From positions 1 through 44,279 of the forward strand of contig DAOVVV010000023.1 of the NCBI GenBank assembly GCA_030637025.1: DNA of 44,279 bases, given 5' to 3'. Source of the DNA: JAGLHV01 sp023143305 [NCBI: Clostridia bacterium] (lineage in GTDB: Bacteria; CBDUZB01; JAGLHV01). Numbering within the stretch: the first letter of the stretch is position 1; each line of letters opens with the position of its first letter. The notes below the pieces were generated by a model. It was given only the letters and a program-made list of their open reading frames with translations, was not told the origin of the DNA and searched no databases. Positions 7,375-17,115 of the stretch are shown here, in pieces. A program made the translations under genes and the position numbers.

Positions 7375-10062
7375 CTATTTTTTAACTATTTCTTTTATTA
7401 TTATTTCAACCTGTTTCAAGGCCTCTTCCAGCTTTTCTTTGTTTTTCCCCCCACCTTGTGCTAAATCTGCTTTTCCTCCACCTGCTCCATCAACAATTGT
7501 TGTTAATTTTTTTATTATTTTTCCGGCATGCAATCCTTTTTTCACTTCACTGTCTGTGACCACACAAATTAAAAACGGTTTATCATCGATTATACTACCT
7601 AAAACAATTATTCCCTTTTTTAACTCGTGCTTTAATTTGTCTCCGTAATTTCTTAATTCTTTACTATCCTCCGCCTCCATTTTATAACTCAACACATTTA
7701 TTCCGCTAATCTTTTTAACTTTATTTTTTATTAAATCAAGTGCTTTAAAATTAAATATTTCCCCCTTCATCCGTGATAATTCTTTTTTCAAATGCTCATT
7801 CCTTTTAACAATTTTTTCTACCTGTACATTAAGCATATCGGAAGGAACTTTTAATATATTAACAATACTCAACAAATTTTCTTCTTTTTCTCTAATAAAT
7901 TGATATGCTGCCGCCCCGGTTAATGCCTCAATTCTTCGTACCCCGGCAGCTATACTTGTTTCATTAATTATTTTAAATAATCCAAGTTCTCCTATTGCAT
8001 GACAATGAGTCCCGGCGCACAACTCAATACTTACTGCATCTTCCGGAGCATCCAATCCTTCGGCGCTAATCATAACTACCCGAACTTTTTCACCGTATTT
8101 TTCTCCAAAATGGGCCATTGCCTGCATTTGCTTTGCCTCACCCATTGTAATTTCCGAAGTAAGAACAGCCAGGTTTCTTCTAATTGTTTTATTTACTAAT
8201 TCCTCTGTTTTTTTTATTTGCTCCGGTGATAAAGCGGAAAAATGAGTAAAATCGAAACGCAAACGGTCACAATCCACCAATGAACCCGATTGTTTTACAT
8301 GCTTCCCCACAATCTGTCTTAACGCCGCCTGTAACAAATGTGTCGCTGTATGACTCCTCATAATTGCCTTTCTTCTTTCCGGATTAATAAAAGCATCAAT
8401 GGTATCACCCTTTTTAAACTTTCCTCTTAAAACTTTTGATTTATGCACAATTAATTTACCTAACAATTTTGTGGTATCTAAAACTTCTATTTCTGCCACA
8501 ATTTCTTTAGCGTTTTCGGCTTTTATTTCTTTTAATATTTTTCCCCTATCACCGACCTGTCCTCCTGATTCTCCATAAAAAGGAGTCTCAGATAAAACAA
8601 TTTGTACTATATCACCTTTTTGAATTTCATCAATAATTTTGTTATTTTGGTCAACAATCATATTAATTTTTGCCAGCAATTTATTAAAAGAATATCCTCT
8701 GAATACGGTCTCTTCTGCTTTTTCATATATTTTACTATATAATTTTTTTTCCTCTTTGTCAGACCCTTTCCACGATTTACTGGCAATTTTTTGTTGTTTT
8801 TGCATTTGACTTTTAAATTCTTTCTCATCGATATCAAATTCTTTCTCCCGGGCAATTTCTTTGGTTAAATCCAGGGGAAAACCATAAGTATCGTGCAACT
8901 TAAACACTTCTTTACCGGGTATCGTTGTTATGCCTTTTTTCTTCAAATCCACAATTAAACTATTTATCATCTCATACCCGACATCTAATGTTTCCTTAAA
9001 TCTTTCCTCTTCCATCTTACAAATTTCACGGATATAATCTCTTTTTGAAACAAGAACAGGATAAAAAGAACCCATGACTTCCACTACTTTATCCGTAAGT
9101 TTATATAAAAAAGATTGCTTTACTCCTAATAATTTACCTTCTTTGGCTGCTCTTCGTAAAATACGGCGCAGGACATACCCTCTTTCTTCATTTGAAGGTA
9201 AAATTCCATCGTTTATTAAAAATACTATTCCTCTTATATGGTCGACAATAATCCGAAGGGAAACATCGTTACGCTTATTTTTATTATAAGAAACCCCTAT
9301 TAATTTACAGGCTTCATCCATAATTGGTTTCAATACATCTGATTCAAAAACAGTAGGAACATTCTGTACTACTGCTGATAATCTTTCTAACCCCATCCCT
9401 GTATCAATATTTTTCTTTGGTAATGGTTTTAATATTCCATCTTTGTTCTTTTCAAATTGAGTAAAAACCAGATTCCATATTTCTAAATACCGGTCACAAT
9501 CACACCCGGGAGCACAATCTGATTTTCCACAACCATATTCTTTTCCTCTATCTATTAAAATTTCTGAACAGGGACCACATGGACCGGTTTCTGCCATTTG
9601 CCAAAAATTAGAGTCTTTACCTAAACGCACAATTCTTTCTTCCGGCAAAAACTTCCGCCAGATGGAATAAGATTCATTATCTTCTTTATATACAGAGGCA
9701 TAAAGGTTCGTCTCTTCCAAACCCATTTTCCGGGTTAAAAATTCCCACGCCCAGGAAATAGCCTCTTCTTTAAAATAATTTCCAAAGGAAAAATTCCCGA
9801 ACATTTCAAAAAAAGTATGATGCCTGTTGGTATACCCTACTTTTTCAATATCACTTGTTCTAAAGCAACGCTGTAAAGAAGCCACTTTAAGAAATTCAGG
9901 CTTAGTTTTACCTAAAAACATATCCTTAAAGGGAACCATCCCGGCACTAGTGAAAAGAAGACTGGGGTCGTTTTCCGGAATAAGAGAACTACTAGGATAA
10001 ATTTTATGTTTTCGTTTTTCAAAAAAATCGAAAAATTCTTTCCTGATTTGAATACCCTTCAT
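7375..10062 (-). CDS. alaS: Alanyl-tRNA synthetase
   Basis: AlaS charges tRNA-Ala in the cytoplasm. The 895-residue product carries the class II catalytic core (FFDFFEKRKH, SLLFTSAGM, QRCFRTSDIEKVG, MFGNFSFG), the editing domain zinc site (SHTATHLL and CAGTHC) and the C-terminal C-Ala domain ending GGGGK-type GGAGGGKADLAQGGG. Length is normal. I place the start at the ATG at 10062, preceded by GGAGG 4 nt upstream; an in-frame TTG four codons earlier would put that site inside the gene. It follows yicC by 33 bp and precedes tRNA-Arg by 15 bp. Confidence 0.97.
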   Translation of the reverse strand: MKGIQIRKEFFDFFEKRKHKIYPSSSLIPENDPSLLFTSAGMVPFKDMFLGKTKPEFLKVASLQRCFRTSDIEKVGYTNRHHTFFEMFGNFSFGNYFKEEAISWAWEFLTRKMGLEETNLYASVYKEDNESYSIWRKFLPEERIVRLGKDSNFWQMAETGPCGPCSEILIDRGKEYGCGKSDCAPGCDCDRYLEIWNLVFTQFEKNKDGILKPLPKKNIDTGMGLERLSAVVQNVPTVFESDVLKPIMDEACKLIGVSYNKNKRNDVSLRIIVDHIRGIVFLINDGILPSNEERGYVLRRILRRAAKEGKLLGVKQSFLYKLTDKVVEVMGSFYPVLVSKRDYIREICKMEEERFKETLDVGYEMINSLIVDLKKKGITTIPGKEVFKLHDTYGFPLDLTKEIAREKEFDIDEKEFKSQMQKQQKIASKSWKGSDKEEKKLYSKIYEKAEETVFRGYSFNKLLAKINMIVDQNNKIIDEIQKGDIVQIVLSETPFYGESGGQVGDRGKILKEIKAENAKEIVAEIEVLDTTKLLGKLIVHKSKVLRGKFKKGDTIDAFINPERRKAIMRSHTATHLLQAALRQIVGKHVKQSGSLVDCDRLRFDFTHFSALSPEQIKKTEELVNKTIRRNLAVLTSEITMGEAKQMQAMAHFGEKYGEKVRVVMISAEGLDAPEDAVSIELCAGTHCHAIGELGLFKIINETSIAAGVRRIEALTGAAAYQFIREKEENLLSIVNILKVPSDMLNVQVEKIVKRNEHLKKELSRMKGEIFNFKALDLIKNKVKKISGINVLSYKMEAEDSKELRNYGDKLKHELKKGIIVLGSIIDDKPFLICVVTDSEVKKGLHAGKIIKKLTTIVDGAGGGKADLAQGGGKNKEKLEEALKQVEIIIKEIVKK

Positions 10063-10095
10063 TTTTCCTCCCAAATACAGTATTCATTCATTATT

Positions 10096-10977
10096 TTAGA
10101 CTATATTCTGTACTTGTTCTTTTAATTTTTCCAACTCATTCTTAATTTTAATTACTTCATGGGAAATCTTATAATTATTTATTTTTGCCCCTATAGTATT
10201 TATTTCCCGATTCATCTCCTGGATTATAAAGTCTAACTTTTTTCCTACCTCATTTTCTCCTTTGAAAGTTTTTCTAAAATTTCCAAGATGACTTTTAAAA
10301 CGAACAATTTCTTCTGTAATCTCCATTCGTTCTGCAATAATAGAATTTATTTGGAATTTTTTTTCGTCATTTTTTTGAGGTTTTTTTAGAAAATCATAAA
10401 GTTTACTCATCAATAATTTATTTTCATATTTTTTAAGAGCTTTCGGTAATTGTAATTTAATTTTAGAAAAACAGGAATTAATTTTTTTAGTCCGTTTATC
10501 AAAATCATTACTTATGACCTTCCCTTCCTTTTTACGCATCTGCTCTAATTTTTTCAAGGACTGATAAAGTGCAATCTTAATATTATTAAGAAGTTTTTTT
10601 GTATTTATTTTTTTCTTTTTTATTTTTAAAATGCCGGGTAGACTCATAAAAAAATCTAATTTTAACTCATCATTTTTTTTTAACATTCCAGCTAATTTTT
10701 CTCCTGCTTTTTTGTAATTTAAAACCATATCTTTATCTATTTCTATTTCGTTACAATTAATAGAATCAGCAGAAATTTCTTCGGACAAGTTCACTAAAAC
10801 ATCAATTCTTCCCCTTTTTATTTTTCGTTTTACGATTTTCTTAATCTCTTCTTCAAAAAAAAATAAAAACGACGGCAATTTTACATTTACTTCACAAAAA
10901 CGGCGGTTTAATGCCCTTACCTCTACTTTACAATTTTCAATTTTTCCCTGGCCAAAACCGGTCATACTTCTAAGCAT
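10096..10977 (-). CDS. YicC-family endoribonuclease
   Basis: The 293-residue protein shows the YicC/YloC hallmarks: the start MLRSMTGFG, then VEVRALNRRFCEVNVKLP, and the C-terminal DUF1732 block with EEIVRFKSHL, GKKLDFIIQEMNREINT and KNELEKLKEQVQNIV. E. coli YicC is an endoribonuclease that takes part in small-RNA turnover. Length is typical. The ATG codon is supported by the universally conserved N-terminus. It lies 40 bp after xerD and 33 bp before alaS, so it belongs to the same long transcript. Confidence 0.92.
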   Translation of the reverse strand: MLRSMTGFGQGKIENCKVEVRALNRRFCEVNVKLPSFLFFFEEEIKKIVKRKIKRGRIDVLVNLSEEISADSINCNEIEIDKDMVLNYKKAGEKLAGMLKKNDELKLDFFMSLPGILKIKKKKINTKKLLNNIKIALYQSLKKLEQMRKKEGKVISNDFDKRTKKINSCFSKIKLQLPKALKKYENKLLMSKLYDFLKKPQKNDEKKFQINSIIAERMEITEEIVRFKSHLGNFRKTFKGENEVGKKLDFIIQEMNREINTIGAKINNYKISHEVIKIKNELEKLKEQVQNIV

Positions 10978-11017
10978 GTTTTTTTCCTTTTATTGAATTT
11001 TTATTTTAACTATTCTA

Positions 11018-11905
11018 TTATCCTCTGGGATGATATTTTTTATGTAAGGCCTTCAGCCTTTCTCTGGTAACATGAGTATAAATTTGAGTAGTAGAAATAT
11101 CAGAATGTCCTAACATTTCCTGAACAAAACGCAAATCCGCACCCCCCTCTAATAAATGGGTAGCAAAAGAATGTCTTAAGGTATGAGGAGTAACATTCTT
11201 ATAAATACCTGCTTTCTTTATATGTTTCTTTACTATCTTCCAAAAACCAGTTCGTGAAAACTTATCTCCACGCTGAGTTAGAAATAAAATATTTTTATCC
11301 GGAAATTTTATATTTCTTACTCTTTCAAAATAATTTTTTACCGCTTTTATTGCCTTTTTACCTACCGGAATAATTCTTTCTTTTCCTCCCTTTCCTAAAC
11401 ATTTAACATATTCCATTTTTAAATTAATATCCGATAATTTTAAATTAATTATTTCAGAAATCCGCATTCCCGTAGCATATAATAATTCTAACATTGCACT
11501 ATCGCGTAATTTATTATCCGACTCTTCGTTACCGTCATTTAAATAATCAAGAAAATTTTCTATATCTTTCCTGCTTAAAACATTAGGAAGATTAAAATCC
11601 CGCCTTGGAGTTTTTAAATTAATAGTGGGATCTGTTTTAGTATATCCTTCCATAATCAAAAACCGGTGAAACATTTTTATAGAAACTAAAAATCTAGATA
11701 AAGAAGAAACTTTTATTCCCTCTTTTTTTCTCGATTCCAAATAAAATAATATTTCTTTATAGGTCAACAAGAACAAAGAACTTTTTCTTTTTTTTAAATA
11801 ATCAAGATAATCACTTAAATCGGATAAATAAGCATTCTGGGTATTTTTGGTAAGCCCTTTTTCAAAAGTTATATAATTAATAAAAGAATCTAAGAAATTT
11901 TTCAT
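11018..11905 (-). CDS. xerD: XerC/XerD-type site-specific tyrosine recombinase
   Basis: The 295-residue protein has the SAM-like core-binding domain (1-95) and the catalytic domain with all active residues: R148 (TGMRISE), K172, H241 and R244 (HTLRHSFATHLL), H267 (LGHSD) and the nucleophile Y276 (IYTHV). Size and the lack of extra domains fit Xer recombinases that resolve chromosome dimers at dif, not integrases. It shares an ATGA overlap with the preceding hydrolase gene. FtsK, which activates Xer recombination in E. coli, is encoded in the same run (17115-19280). Whether it pairs with a second Xer or acts alone is unknown. Confidence 0.92.
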   Translation of the reverse strand: MKNFLDSFINYITFEKGLTKNTQNAYLSDLSDYLDYLKKRKSSLFLLTYKEILFYLESRKKEGIKVSSLSRFLVSIKMFHRFLIMEGYTKTDPTINLKTPRRDFNLPNVLSRKDIENFLDYLNDGNEESDNKLRDSAMLELLYATGMRISEIINLKLSDINLKMEYVKCLGKGGKERIIPVGKKAIKAVKNYFERVRNIKFPDKNILFLTQRGDKFSRTGFWKIVKKHIKKAGIYKNVTPHTLRHSFATHLLEGGADLRFVQEMLGHSDISTTQIYTHVTRERLKALHKKYHPRG

Positions 11906-12534
11906 TTTTCTAAAAGATCCTTCAATACTAAATTATTTTTTTTCTCTTCACCTAATGAAGAAAATGGACCATGTCCGGGAAGAATAGTTAAATTATCATC
12001 TAATCCTAATATCTTTTTCTCTAGAGACTTTCGTAAATCTTCTTTATTTCCTCCCGGAAAATCGTATCTTCCAACAGAATCTTTAAATAGAGTATCCCCG
12101 GTAAAAAGAACATCCTGACCTAAAAGACAGATTCCCCCCGGTGTATGCCCCGGGGTATGAATTACTTTCAATTTCTGCATGCCAAATTTTATAATTTCAC
12201 CATCTACCAACTTCCTGTCTACCGAAAAAGAAAGAGCTAATTCCTGCTGAACAAAAGAAAGGTCGTATCTCCCCATTTCCAGCATGTCTGCATCTTCTTT
12301 ATGAATTAAAATTTTCGCTCCTGTCGCCTTTTTTATCTCCCTGTTTGCTCCCGTATGATCAATATGTGCATGGGTATTTATAATATATAATATTTTAAAT
12401 TTTTCCTCTTCGATGAGATTTATTATTTTTTGCGCCTCATCCCCCGGATCGACAACTACCCCCTCTAATGTCTGATCACAGGCAAACACATAACAATTAG
12501 ACTGTAATTGACCTAATGTTAAAAATCTAAGCAT
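11902..12534 (-). CDS. Metallo-beta-lactamase-fold hydrolase (glyoxalase II-like)
   Basis: The 210-residue protein has a full binuclear metal site: H55, H57, D59 and H60 in NTHAHIDHTG, H130 in TPGHTPGG, D147 in FTGDTLF and the last His in LPGHGPF. Proteins of this size and pattern are annotated as hydroxyacylglutathione-hydrolase-like, but the long C-terminal substrate domain of true GloB is missing, so the substrate is open. The stop overlaps the xerD start by 4 nt. It follows recA by 21 bp. Confidence 0.85.
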   Translation of the reverse strand: MLRFLTLGQLQSNCYVFACDQTLEGVVVDPGDEAQKIINLIEEEKFKILYIINTHAHIDHTGANREIKKATGAKILIHKEDADMLEMGRYDLSFVQQELALSFSVDRKLVDGEIIKFGMQKLKVIHTPGHTPGGICLLGQDVLFTGDTLFKDSVGRYDFPGGNKEDLRKSLEKKILGLDDNLTILPGHGPFSSLGEEKKNNLVLKDLLEK

Positions 12535-12555
12535 TTTTTGCTTTACCTCTCTTGT

Positions 12556-13563
12556 TTAATGCATTTTCTTACTTTTATCATGTTTGTCCATTAATTTTTC
12601 TTCTATTTCTTTCATCAATTTAATATTTTCTTTTAAAGATTTTTTTGCATTTTCTTTTCCCTGTCCCAGTCGCTCACCGTTATAAGAAAACCATGTTCCC
12701 CCTTTATTAATAATTCCATATTCAACACCCAATTCTAAAACACAACCTTCTTTAGAAATTCCTTCCCCATAACTCATATCAAATTCTGCCTGGCGAAAAG
12801 GAGGTGCAACTTTGTTTTTTACCACCTTAACTCGAATTCTCGCACCGGTTACCTGACTATCATCTTTTATCTGGGCAATTCTACGAATATCCAATCTTAA
12901 AGAAGAATAAAATTTAAGCGCTCTACCACCGGTTGTTGTTTCGGGATTACCAAATACAATTCCAATTTTCTGCCTTAATTGATTAATAAAAATAAGAGAA
13001 GTTTTAGACTTAGCAATAGTTGCAGTCAATTTCCTTAATGCCTGAGACATCAACCTTGCCTGTAATCCCATATGAGCATCCCCCATATCTCCCTCAATCT
13101 CTGCTCGCGGAACCAATGCTGCAACCGAATCAATCACAATCACATCCACCGCCCCACTACGTATTAAAGTTTCTGTAATTTCTAAAGCCTGTTCTCCATT
13201 ATCCGGTTGGGAAATTAAAAGGTTATTAATGTCCACACCTATTTTCCTGGCATATAGAGGATCCAAAGCATGTTCTGCATCAATAAAAGCGGCTATCCCC
13301 CCTTTTTTTTGCGCATTAGATATTATGTGCAAAGAAAGGGTTGTTTTTCCTGAAGATTCAGGCCCAAAAATTTCTACTATTCTTCCTCTGGGAATTCCCC
13401 CGATACCAATGGCAAAATCCAATGACAAAGCACCCGTGGAAATAGAATCTATTCCTTTTGTATAACTTTCCTCTCCTAATTTCATTATGGAACCCTTACC
13501 ATAAGATTTTTCTATCTGAGTTACTGCTAAATTTAAAGCTTTCTCTCTGTCTGTTTGTGTCAT
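12556..13563 (-). CDS. recA: Recombinase A
   Basis: RecA forms the ATP-dependent filament for homologous recombination and repair. The 335 residues include Walker [10 protein letters not shown] (67-75), Walker [11 protein letters not shown], the L1/L2 loops ([28 protein letters not shown] and NPETTTGG) and a lysine-rich C-terminal tail without the acidic end of E. coli RecA. The ATG has AGGAGG 7 nt upstream. It sits 33 bp after pgsA with no room for a separate LexA-controlled promoter that I can see, so it is probably read through from upstream. Confidence 0.98.
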   Translation of the reverse strand: MTQTDREKALNLAVTQIEKSYGKGSIMKLGEESYTKGIDSISTGALSLDFAIGIGGIPRGRIVEIFGPESSGKTTLSLHIISNAQKKGGIAAFIDAEHALDPLYARKIGVDINNLLISQPDNGEQALEITETLIRSGAVDVIVIDSVAALVPRAEIEGDMGDAHMGLQARLMSQALRKLTATIAKSKTSLIFINQLRQKIGIVFGNPETTTGGRALKFYSSLRLDIRRIAQIKDDSQVTGARIRVKVVKNKVAPPFRQAEFDMSYGEGISKEGCVLELGVEYGIINKGGTWFSYNGERLGQGKENAKKSLKENIKLMKEIEEKLMDKHDKSKKMH

Positions 13564-13596
13564 TTTACAACCTCCTATTTTGAATTCGTTTATAAA

Positions 13597-14280
13597 TTAT
13601 TCTGTATTTTTAAAAATATCTTTATTTCTTGCAATATAGACTAACCCGGAAAAAACAGTTATACCCGCAGTAATAAACATTAACCAGTACGGAATTTTTT
13701 TTAAAAATAAATCTAAATAATATTTACTCAGACCTCCGGAATTAAATAAAACATTTTCTATATTACCCACTCTATTTATCCATGCATTTACAATTAATAT
13801 CAATAGAATAACAATAATCGTTATTATCTGAGATGTTGTTTTAAACTTACCGCTTATAGACGCAGAAATAATTTTTCCCTGCGATACAGCTATAGTCCGT
13901 AACCCGGTTATGCTAAACTCCCTGCTAATAATAAAAACTACCATCCATGCAGGTATTCGTAATTCTTCCAATCCTACAAATGAAATAAACGCTGCCGAAA
14001 CCAAAAGCTTGTCCGCTAAAGGATCCATAAACTTACCAAAATTAGAAACGCAATTATATCGACGAGCAATACGCCCATCATATAAATCAGTAAGAGCTGC
14101 CACTATAAAAACAAATAAGGAAAATATACGCGTATACATATTATCGTAAAACATAAAAAGCATAAATAACGGAAGCAAAATAATTCTGATAATTGTTAAC
14201 TTATTAGCTAAATTCATTGCTTTAATTGTTTTAAAAACATTCTTTACAAAATTAATAATTAACCATATTTTTTTCAACAC
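13597..14280 (-). CDS. pgsA: CDP-diacylglycerol--glycerol-3-phosphate phosphatidyltransferase
   Basis: PgsA makes phosphatidylglycerol phosphate at the membrane from the CDP-diacylglycerol supplied by CdsA (35762-36583). The signature DLYDGRIARRYN...GKFMDPLAD (D-x2-D-G-x2-A-R-x8-G-x3-D-x3-D) is intact and there are several membrane segments. Two starts are possible. GTG at 14280 has a strong GGAGG 6 nt upstream and overlaps the end of rimO by 29 nt. ATG at 14217 begins MNLANKLTIIRI, the usual family N-terminus, but has no ribosome site. I keep the GTG, which adds 21 residues. Confidence 0.92.
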   Translation of the reverse strand: MLKKIWLIINFVKNVFKTIKAMNLANKLTIIRIILLPLFMLFMFYDNMYTRIFSLFVFIVAALTDLYDGRIARRYNCVSNFGKFMDPLADKLLVSAAFISFVGLEELRIPAWMVVFIISREFSITGLRTIAVSQGKIISASISGKFKTTSQIITIIVILLILIVNAWINRVGNIENVLFNSGGLSKYYLDLFLKKIPYWLMFITAGITVFSGLVYIARNKDIFKNTE

Positions 14281-15598
14281 AAACTCCCTCCAAGTCGTAA
14301 ATACCTGTTCCTGTTATCTTAATCTGAATAAAATCTCCTATTTTTTTTGCCGCTTTTGAGTAAACATATACAGACCTGTCTATTCCAAAAGCATCTTCTT
14401 TTAATCTTGTTTTTAAATAATTTTTCTTATCACACTGGCTTTCAATAACCACTTCTTTTATCTTACCTAATTCTTTTTTGTTTTTTTCACAAAGAATTTT
14501 TTGTTGAATATTCATTAATTTCCTTTGCCGTTCTTTTTTAATTTTTTCAAAGATTTGCGGCTTTAGAAAAAATGCCTTTGTTCCTTTTTCCCGTGAATAA
14601 ATAAAGGACCCTACGTTTTCAAATTTTATTTTCTTAATAAAATCCAAAAGTTCATTAAATTCTTCCTCTGTTTCCCGCGGAAAACCATTAATAAATACAG
14701 TACGCAAAGAAATGTTAGGAATCTCTAACCGCAAATAATTAATTAAATCTAAAATATCATTCTTGTTATAATGCCTGTTCATTAAAAATAGAATTCTATC
14801 ATTTATATGCTGCAAAGGCAAATCAATATATTTACATATTTTCTTATACCTTGCTATTGTCTTTACTAATTCAGCATTTATATGCGAAGGATAAGTATAT
14901 AATAGTCGAATCCATTTTATTTCTTTTATTTTAGCTAATTCTTTTAAAAGGACAGATAACTTAAATTTTCCATATAAATCCATACCATAAAAAGTAGTAT
15001 CCTGAGCAATAAGATTTATTTCCTTTACTCCTTTTTCCGATAATTTCCTTGCTTCTTCTAAAATAGAAGCCATTGGCCTGGATTTATATTTTCCTCTTAA
15101 AGAAGGGATTAAACAATAACTACACTGATTATTACATCCCTCTGCTATTTTTATATAAGCCATATAAAAAGGTGTAGAAATATAACGAGGAGTTTTTGCA
15201 TCATAAAGACAACCGGGCATATCAGCATAAATTTTTTTCCTCGCCCTGCCTTCTATTATTTTTACTATTTTAAAAATATCTCCCGTACCAACGAAAAAAT
15301 CCACTTCCGGTAATTGGCCAATCAACTTATCCTTATATTGCTGAACCATACATCCGGCTACGATTAACAACTTGCATCTTCCATTTTTTTTATACTTAGC
15401 CAATTTTAAAATAGTGTCAACTGATTCTTCTTTCGCCGGTTGTATAAAACTACAGGTATTAACTATTAAAATATCTGCCTTATCTAATTTAGTCTCAGAA
15501 ACAAGTATAAATCCTTTTTTTATTAATAAACCTATTATAATTTCACTGTCTACTAAATTTTTGGGACACCCTAAACTAATTATTCCAATATTTCTCAT
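14252..15598 (-). CDS. rimO: Ribosomal protein S12 methylthiotransferase
   Basis: RimO is a radical-SAM enzyme that adds a methylthio group to an aspartate of ribosomal protein S12. The 448-residue protein shows the N-terminal cluster cysteines C11 (SLGCPKNLVDSE), C49 and C83, the radical-SAM triad C155-x3-C159-x2-C162 (CNNQCSYC) and a C-terminal TRAM region. The SLGCPKNLVDSE start separates RimO from MiaB. It overlaps rodZ by 4 nt upstream and pgsA downstream, indicating coupled translation. Confidence 0.95.
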   Translation of the reverse strand: MRNIGIISLGCPKNLVDSEIIIGLLIKKGFILVSETKLDKADILIVNTCSFIQPAKEESVDTILKLAKYKKNGRCKLLIVAGCMVQQYKDKLIGQLPEVDFFVGTGDIFKIVKIIEGRARKKIYADMPGCLYDAKTPRYISTPFYMAYIKIAEGCNNQCSYCLIPSLRGKYKSRPMASILEEARKLSEKGVKEINLIAQDTTFYGMDLYGKFKLSVLLKELAKIKEIKWIRLLYTYPSHINAELVKTIARYKKICKYIDLPLQHINDRILFLMNRHYNKNDILDLINYLRLEIPNISLRTVFINGFPRETEEEFNELLDFIKKIKFENVGSFIYSREKGTKAFFLKPQIFEKIKKERQRKLMNIQQKILCEKNKKELGKIKEVVIESQCDKKNYLKTRLKEDAFGIDRSVYVYSKAAKKIGDFIQIKITGTGIYDLEGVCVEKNMVNY

Positions 15599-16308
15599 TC
15601 CCTGTCCTTTTCTAAAAATATTTCATTAACTTCTCCTCGTTGTCCGGAAATAATATCAATTGATTCCCCATTAAACTTTACCTTTATCCCGAATATATTT
15701 CCAATTCTTATTTTAAACTTTTCTTTCGCTTCCAAAAACATTACTTCATCTTTTTTTATTAAACCTTCATAAGCCAGGTCTCCATCTCCTATGACCCTTA
15801 ACCAGGTAGCTTCTTCCCCTTTAATTTCTAAATATACTTTTTCCGGTATTTTAATTTGTACCGGCACAACCGCAATTTCTTCTTTGTACGTATTTTCCCG
15901 GACAACAACCTTTTTATTTGACTCTGATTTCACCCGAAAAAGCAAAAAAGATAAAACAGTTATTCCCAAAGAAACCCCTACAATTATGCTTATCTTTTTA
16001 AGAATAATATTATTTTTTTCCTTTTTATTAGTTTTAGACAAATTATCACGGGAGTTATTTAAATAATCTTTCTCCTGATGAATCCGCCAGTAATTTTTTA
16101 CCAAATTATCCGCATCCAACCCTAAATATTTACTATAACTATTAAGAAAACCCGTAACATATATTTCCGCAGGAAAAATTTCGTAATTTTCTTTCTCTAA
16201 AGCTCTTAAATATTTTTCTCTTATTTTTATCTCTTGTTCAATATCGCTAAAAGAAAGTTGCTTTCCCTCCCGTGCCTCCCGTAAACTATCTCCAATAAAT
16301 TCTCCCAT
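15595..16308 (-). CDS. rodZ: RodZ-like cytoskeletal/envelope protein
   Basis: The 237-residue protein has the RodZ layout: an N-terminal helix-turn-helix of the HTH_25 type (about 1-75, LREAREGKQLSFSDIE...TGFLNSYSKYLGL), a basic linker, one membrane helix (about 104-125) and a C-terminal DUF4115 domain (about 150-225, ATWLRVIGDG...FKIRIGN). RodZ links MreB to the cell-wall machinery. No mreB is in the window. The ATG has GGAGGAG upstream and the end overlaps rimO by 4 nt, a pairing seen in other bacteria. Confidence 0.87.
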   Translation of the reverse strand: MGEFIGDSLREAREGKQLSFSDIEQEIKIREKYLRALEKENYEIFPAEIYVTGFLNSYSKYLGLDADNLVKNYWRIHQEKDYLNNSRDNLSKTNKKEKNNIILKKISIIVGVSLGITVLSFLLFRVKSESNKKVVVRENTYKEEIAVVPVQIKIPEKVYLEIKGEEATWLRVIGDGDLAYEGLIKKDEVMFLEAKEKFKIRIGNIFGIKVKFNGESIDIISGQRGEVNEIFLEKDRE

Positions 16309-16383
16309 ATTCTCCTCCGAAAAAAAATAATATTTATTTTATTTTTAAAAACGCACAACTATAATATTTCTATATCTCAAACC

Positions 16384-17115
16384 TTACTCTAAGAAATCCG
16401 ATGAATCAAAAACACAAACCCCGCGGGGCATTTTAAATTTAAAAATTTTTTCTTTTACTTTAGTATTAATTTTTACATTTAAAATATTTGAAATAATCAG
16501 CATTTCAACAGTCTCGACTTCTATTTTTTCCGGCAACCAGGTAAAATCCGAAACCCATAAAGTTATAGTAAAATTATCAACCTGAGAAGAAACTATTTTC
16601 AATAAATAAAAATCCTTTTGTTTCTTAAATAATATTACCTTTCCCGTTTCCACTAAATTTCTTACTGATGTTCCAAAACCCAAACCTAAAAATTCTCCAC
16701 CTAAACCTAACTTAAGTTTATCATCTTCTAATTTCTGTATACTAACTTGATTATATTCAGGTGAATAAATCCACAATTTTTTTCCGTCGGAAATAACTTT
16801 TTGTAAAATATTATCCTCATTATATATAAGGCCATAGATTTTCTTTGGTTTTTGAAAAACAAATTCCCCTTTTACCTTGTAGTTTTCTTCTGTTACTTTT
16901 ATATTTATTCTCTGATTGAAATCAAATTTAATATTTAAAATTTTAGTTTCGGCAATATCTATATGTTTTAGAACATCTTTTAAGGATAACTCCAACTCTT
17001 CAGCCAACAAAACAGATTTAATTCCTAAAAAAACAACAAACAAAAATAATAATTTATATAAAGTAAAAAATATCTTTAAAATATGAAATAATTTCGTTAG
17101 TTTATTATCTTTCAT
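16384..17115 (-). CDS. lolA: LolA-like outer-membrane lipoprotein carrier
   Basis: This 243-residue secreted protein has a hydrophobic signal segment (about 13-37, cleavage likely near VLLAEE). The mature part follows the LolA/LolB half-barrel pattern: FDFNQR, then GEFVFQKPKKI, the VISDGKKLWIYSPEYNQVSI block, and a C-terminal ITLWVSDFTWLPEKIEV strand set. LolA carries lipoproteins across the periplasm, which supports a diderm envelope. The first base of its ATG is the last base of the ftsK stop (1-nt overlap). Sequence identity to LolA is low by eye; a related LolA-fold carrier is possible. Confidence 0.78.
   Translation of the reverse strand: MKDNKLTKLFHILKIFFTLYKLLFLFVVFLGIKSVLLAEELELSLKDVLKHIDIAETKILNIKFDFNQRINIKVTEENYKVKGEFVFQKPKKIYGLIYNEDNILQKVISDGKKLWIYSPEYNQVSIQKLEDDKLKLGLGGEFLGLGFGTSVRNLVETGKVILFKKQKDFYLLKIVSSQVDNFTITLWVSDFTWLPEKIEVETVEMLIISNILNVKINTKVKEKIFKFKMPRGVCVFDSSDFLE

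Noticed and set aside
7999-8199. Plus-strand frames within alaS and other genes
   Set aside because: They are antisense to well-conserved proteins and lack ribosome sites or family resemblance.
13564-13596. LexA/SOS box before recA
   Set aside because: The 33-bp spacer shows only the ribosome site; no palindromic operator is evident.
14215-14217. ATG start for pgsA
   Set aside because: Fits the family N-terminus but lacks a ribosome site, while the GTG at 14280 has a strong one; kept as an alternative only.
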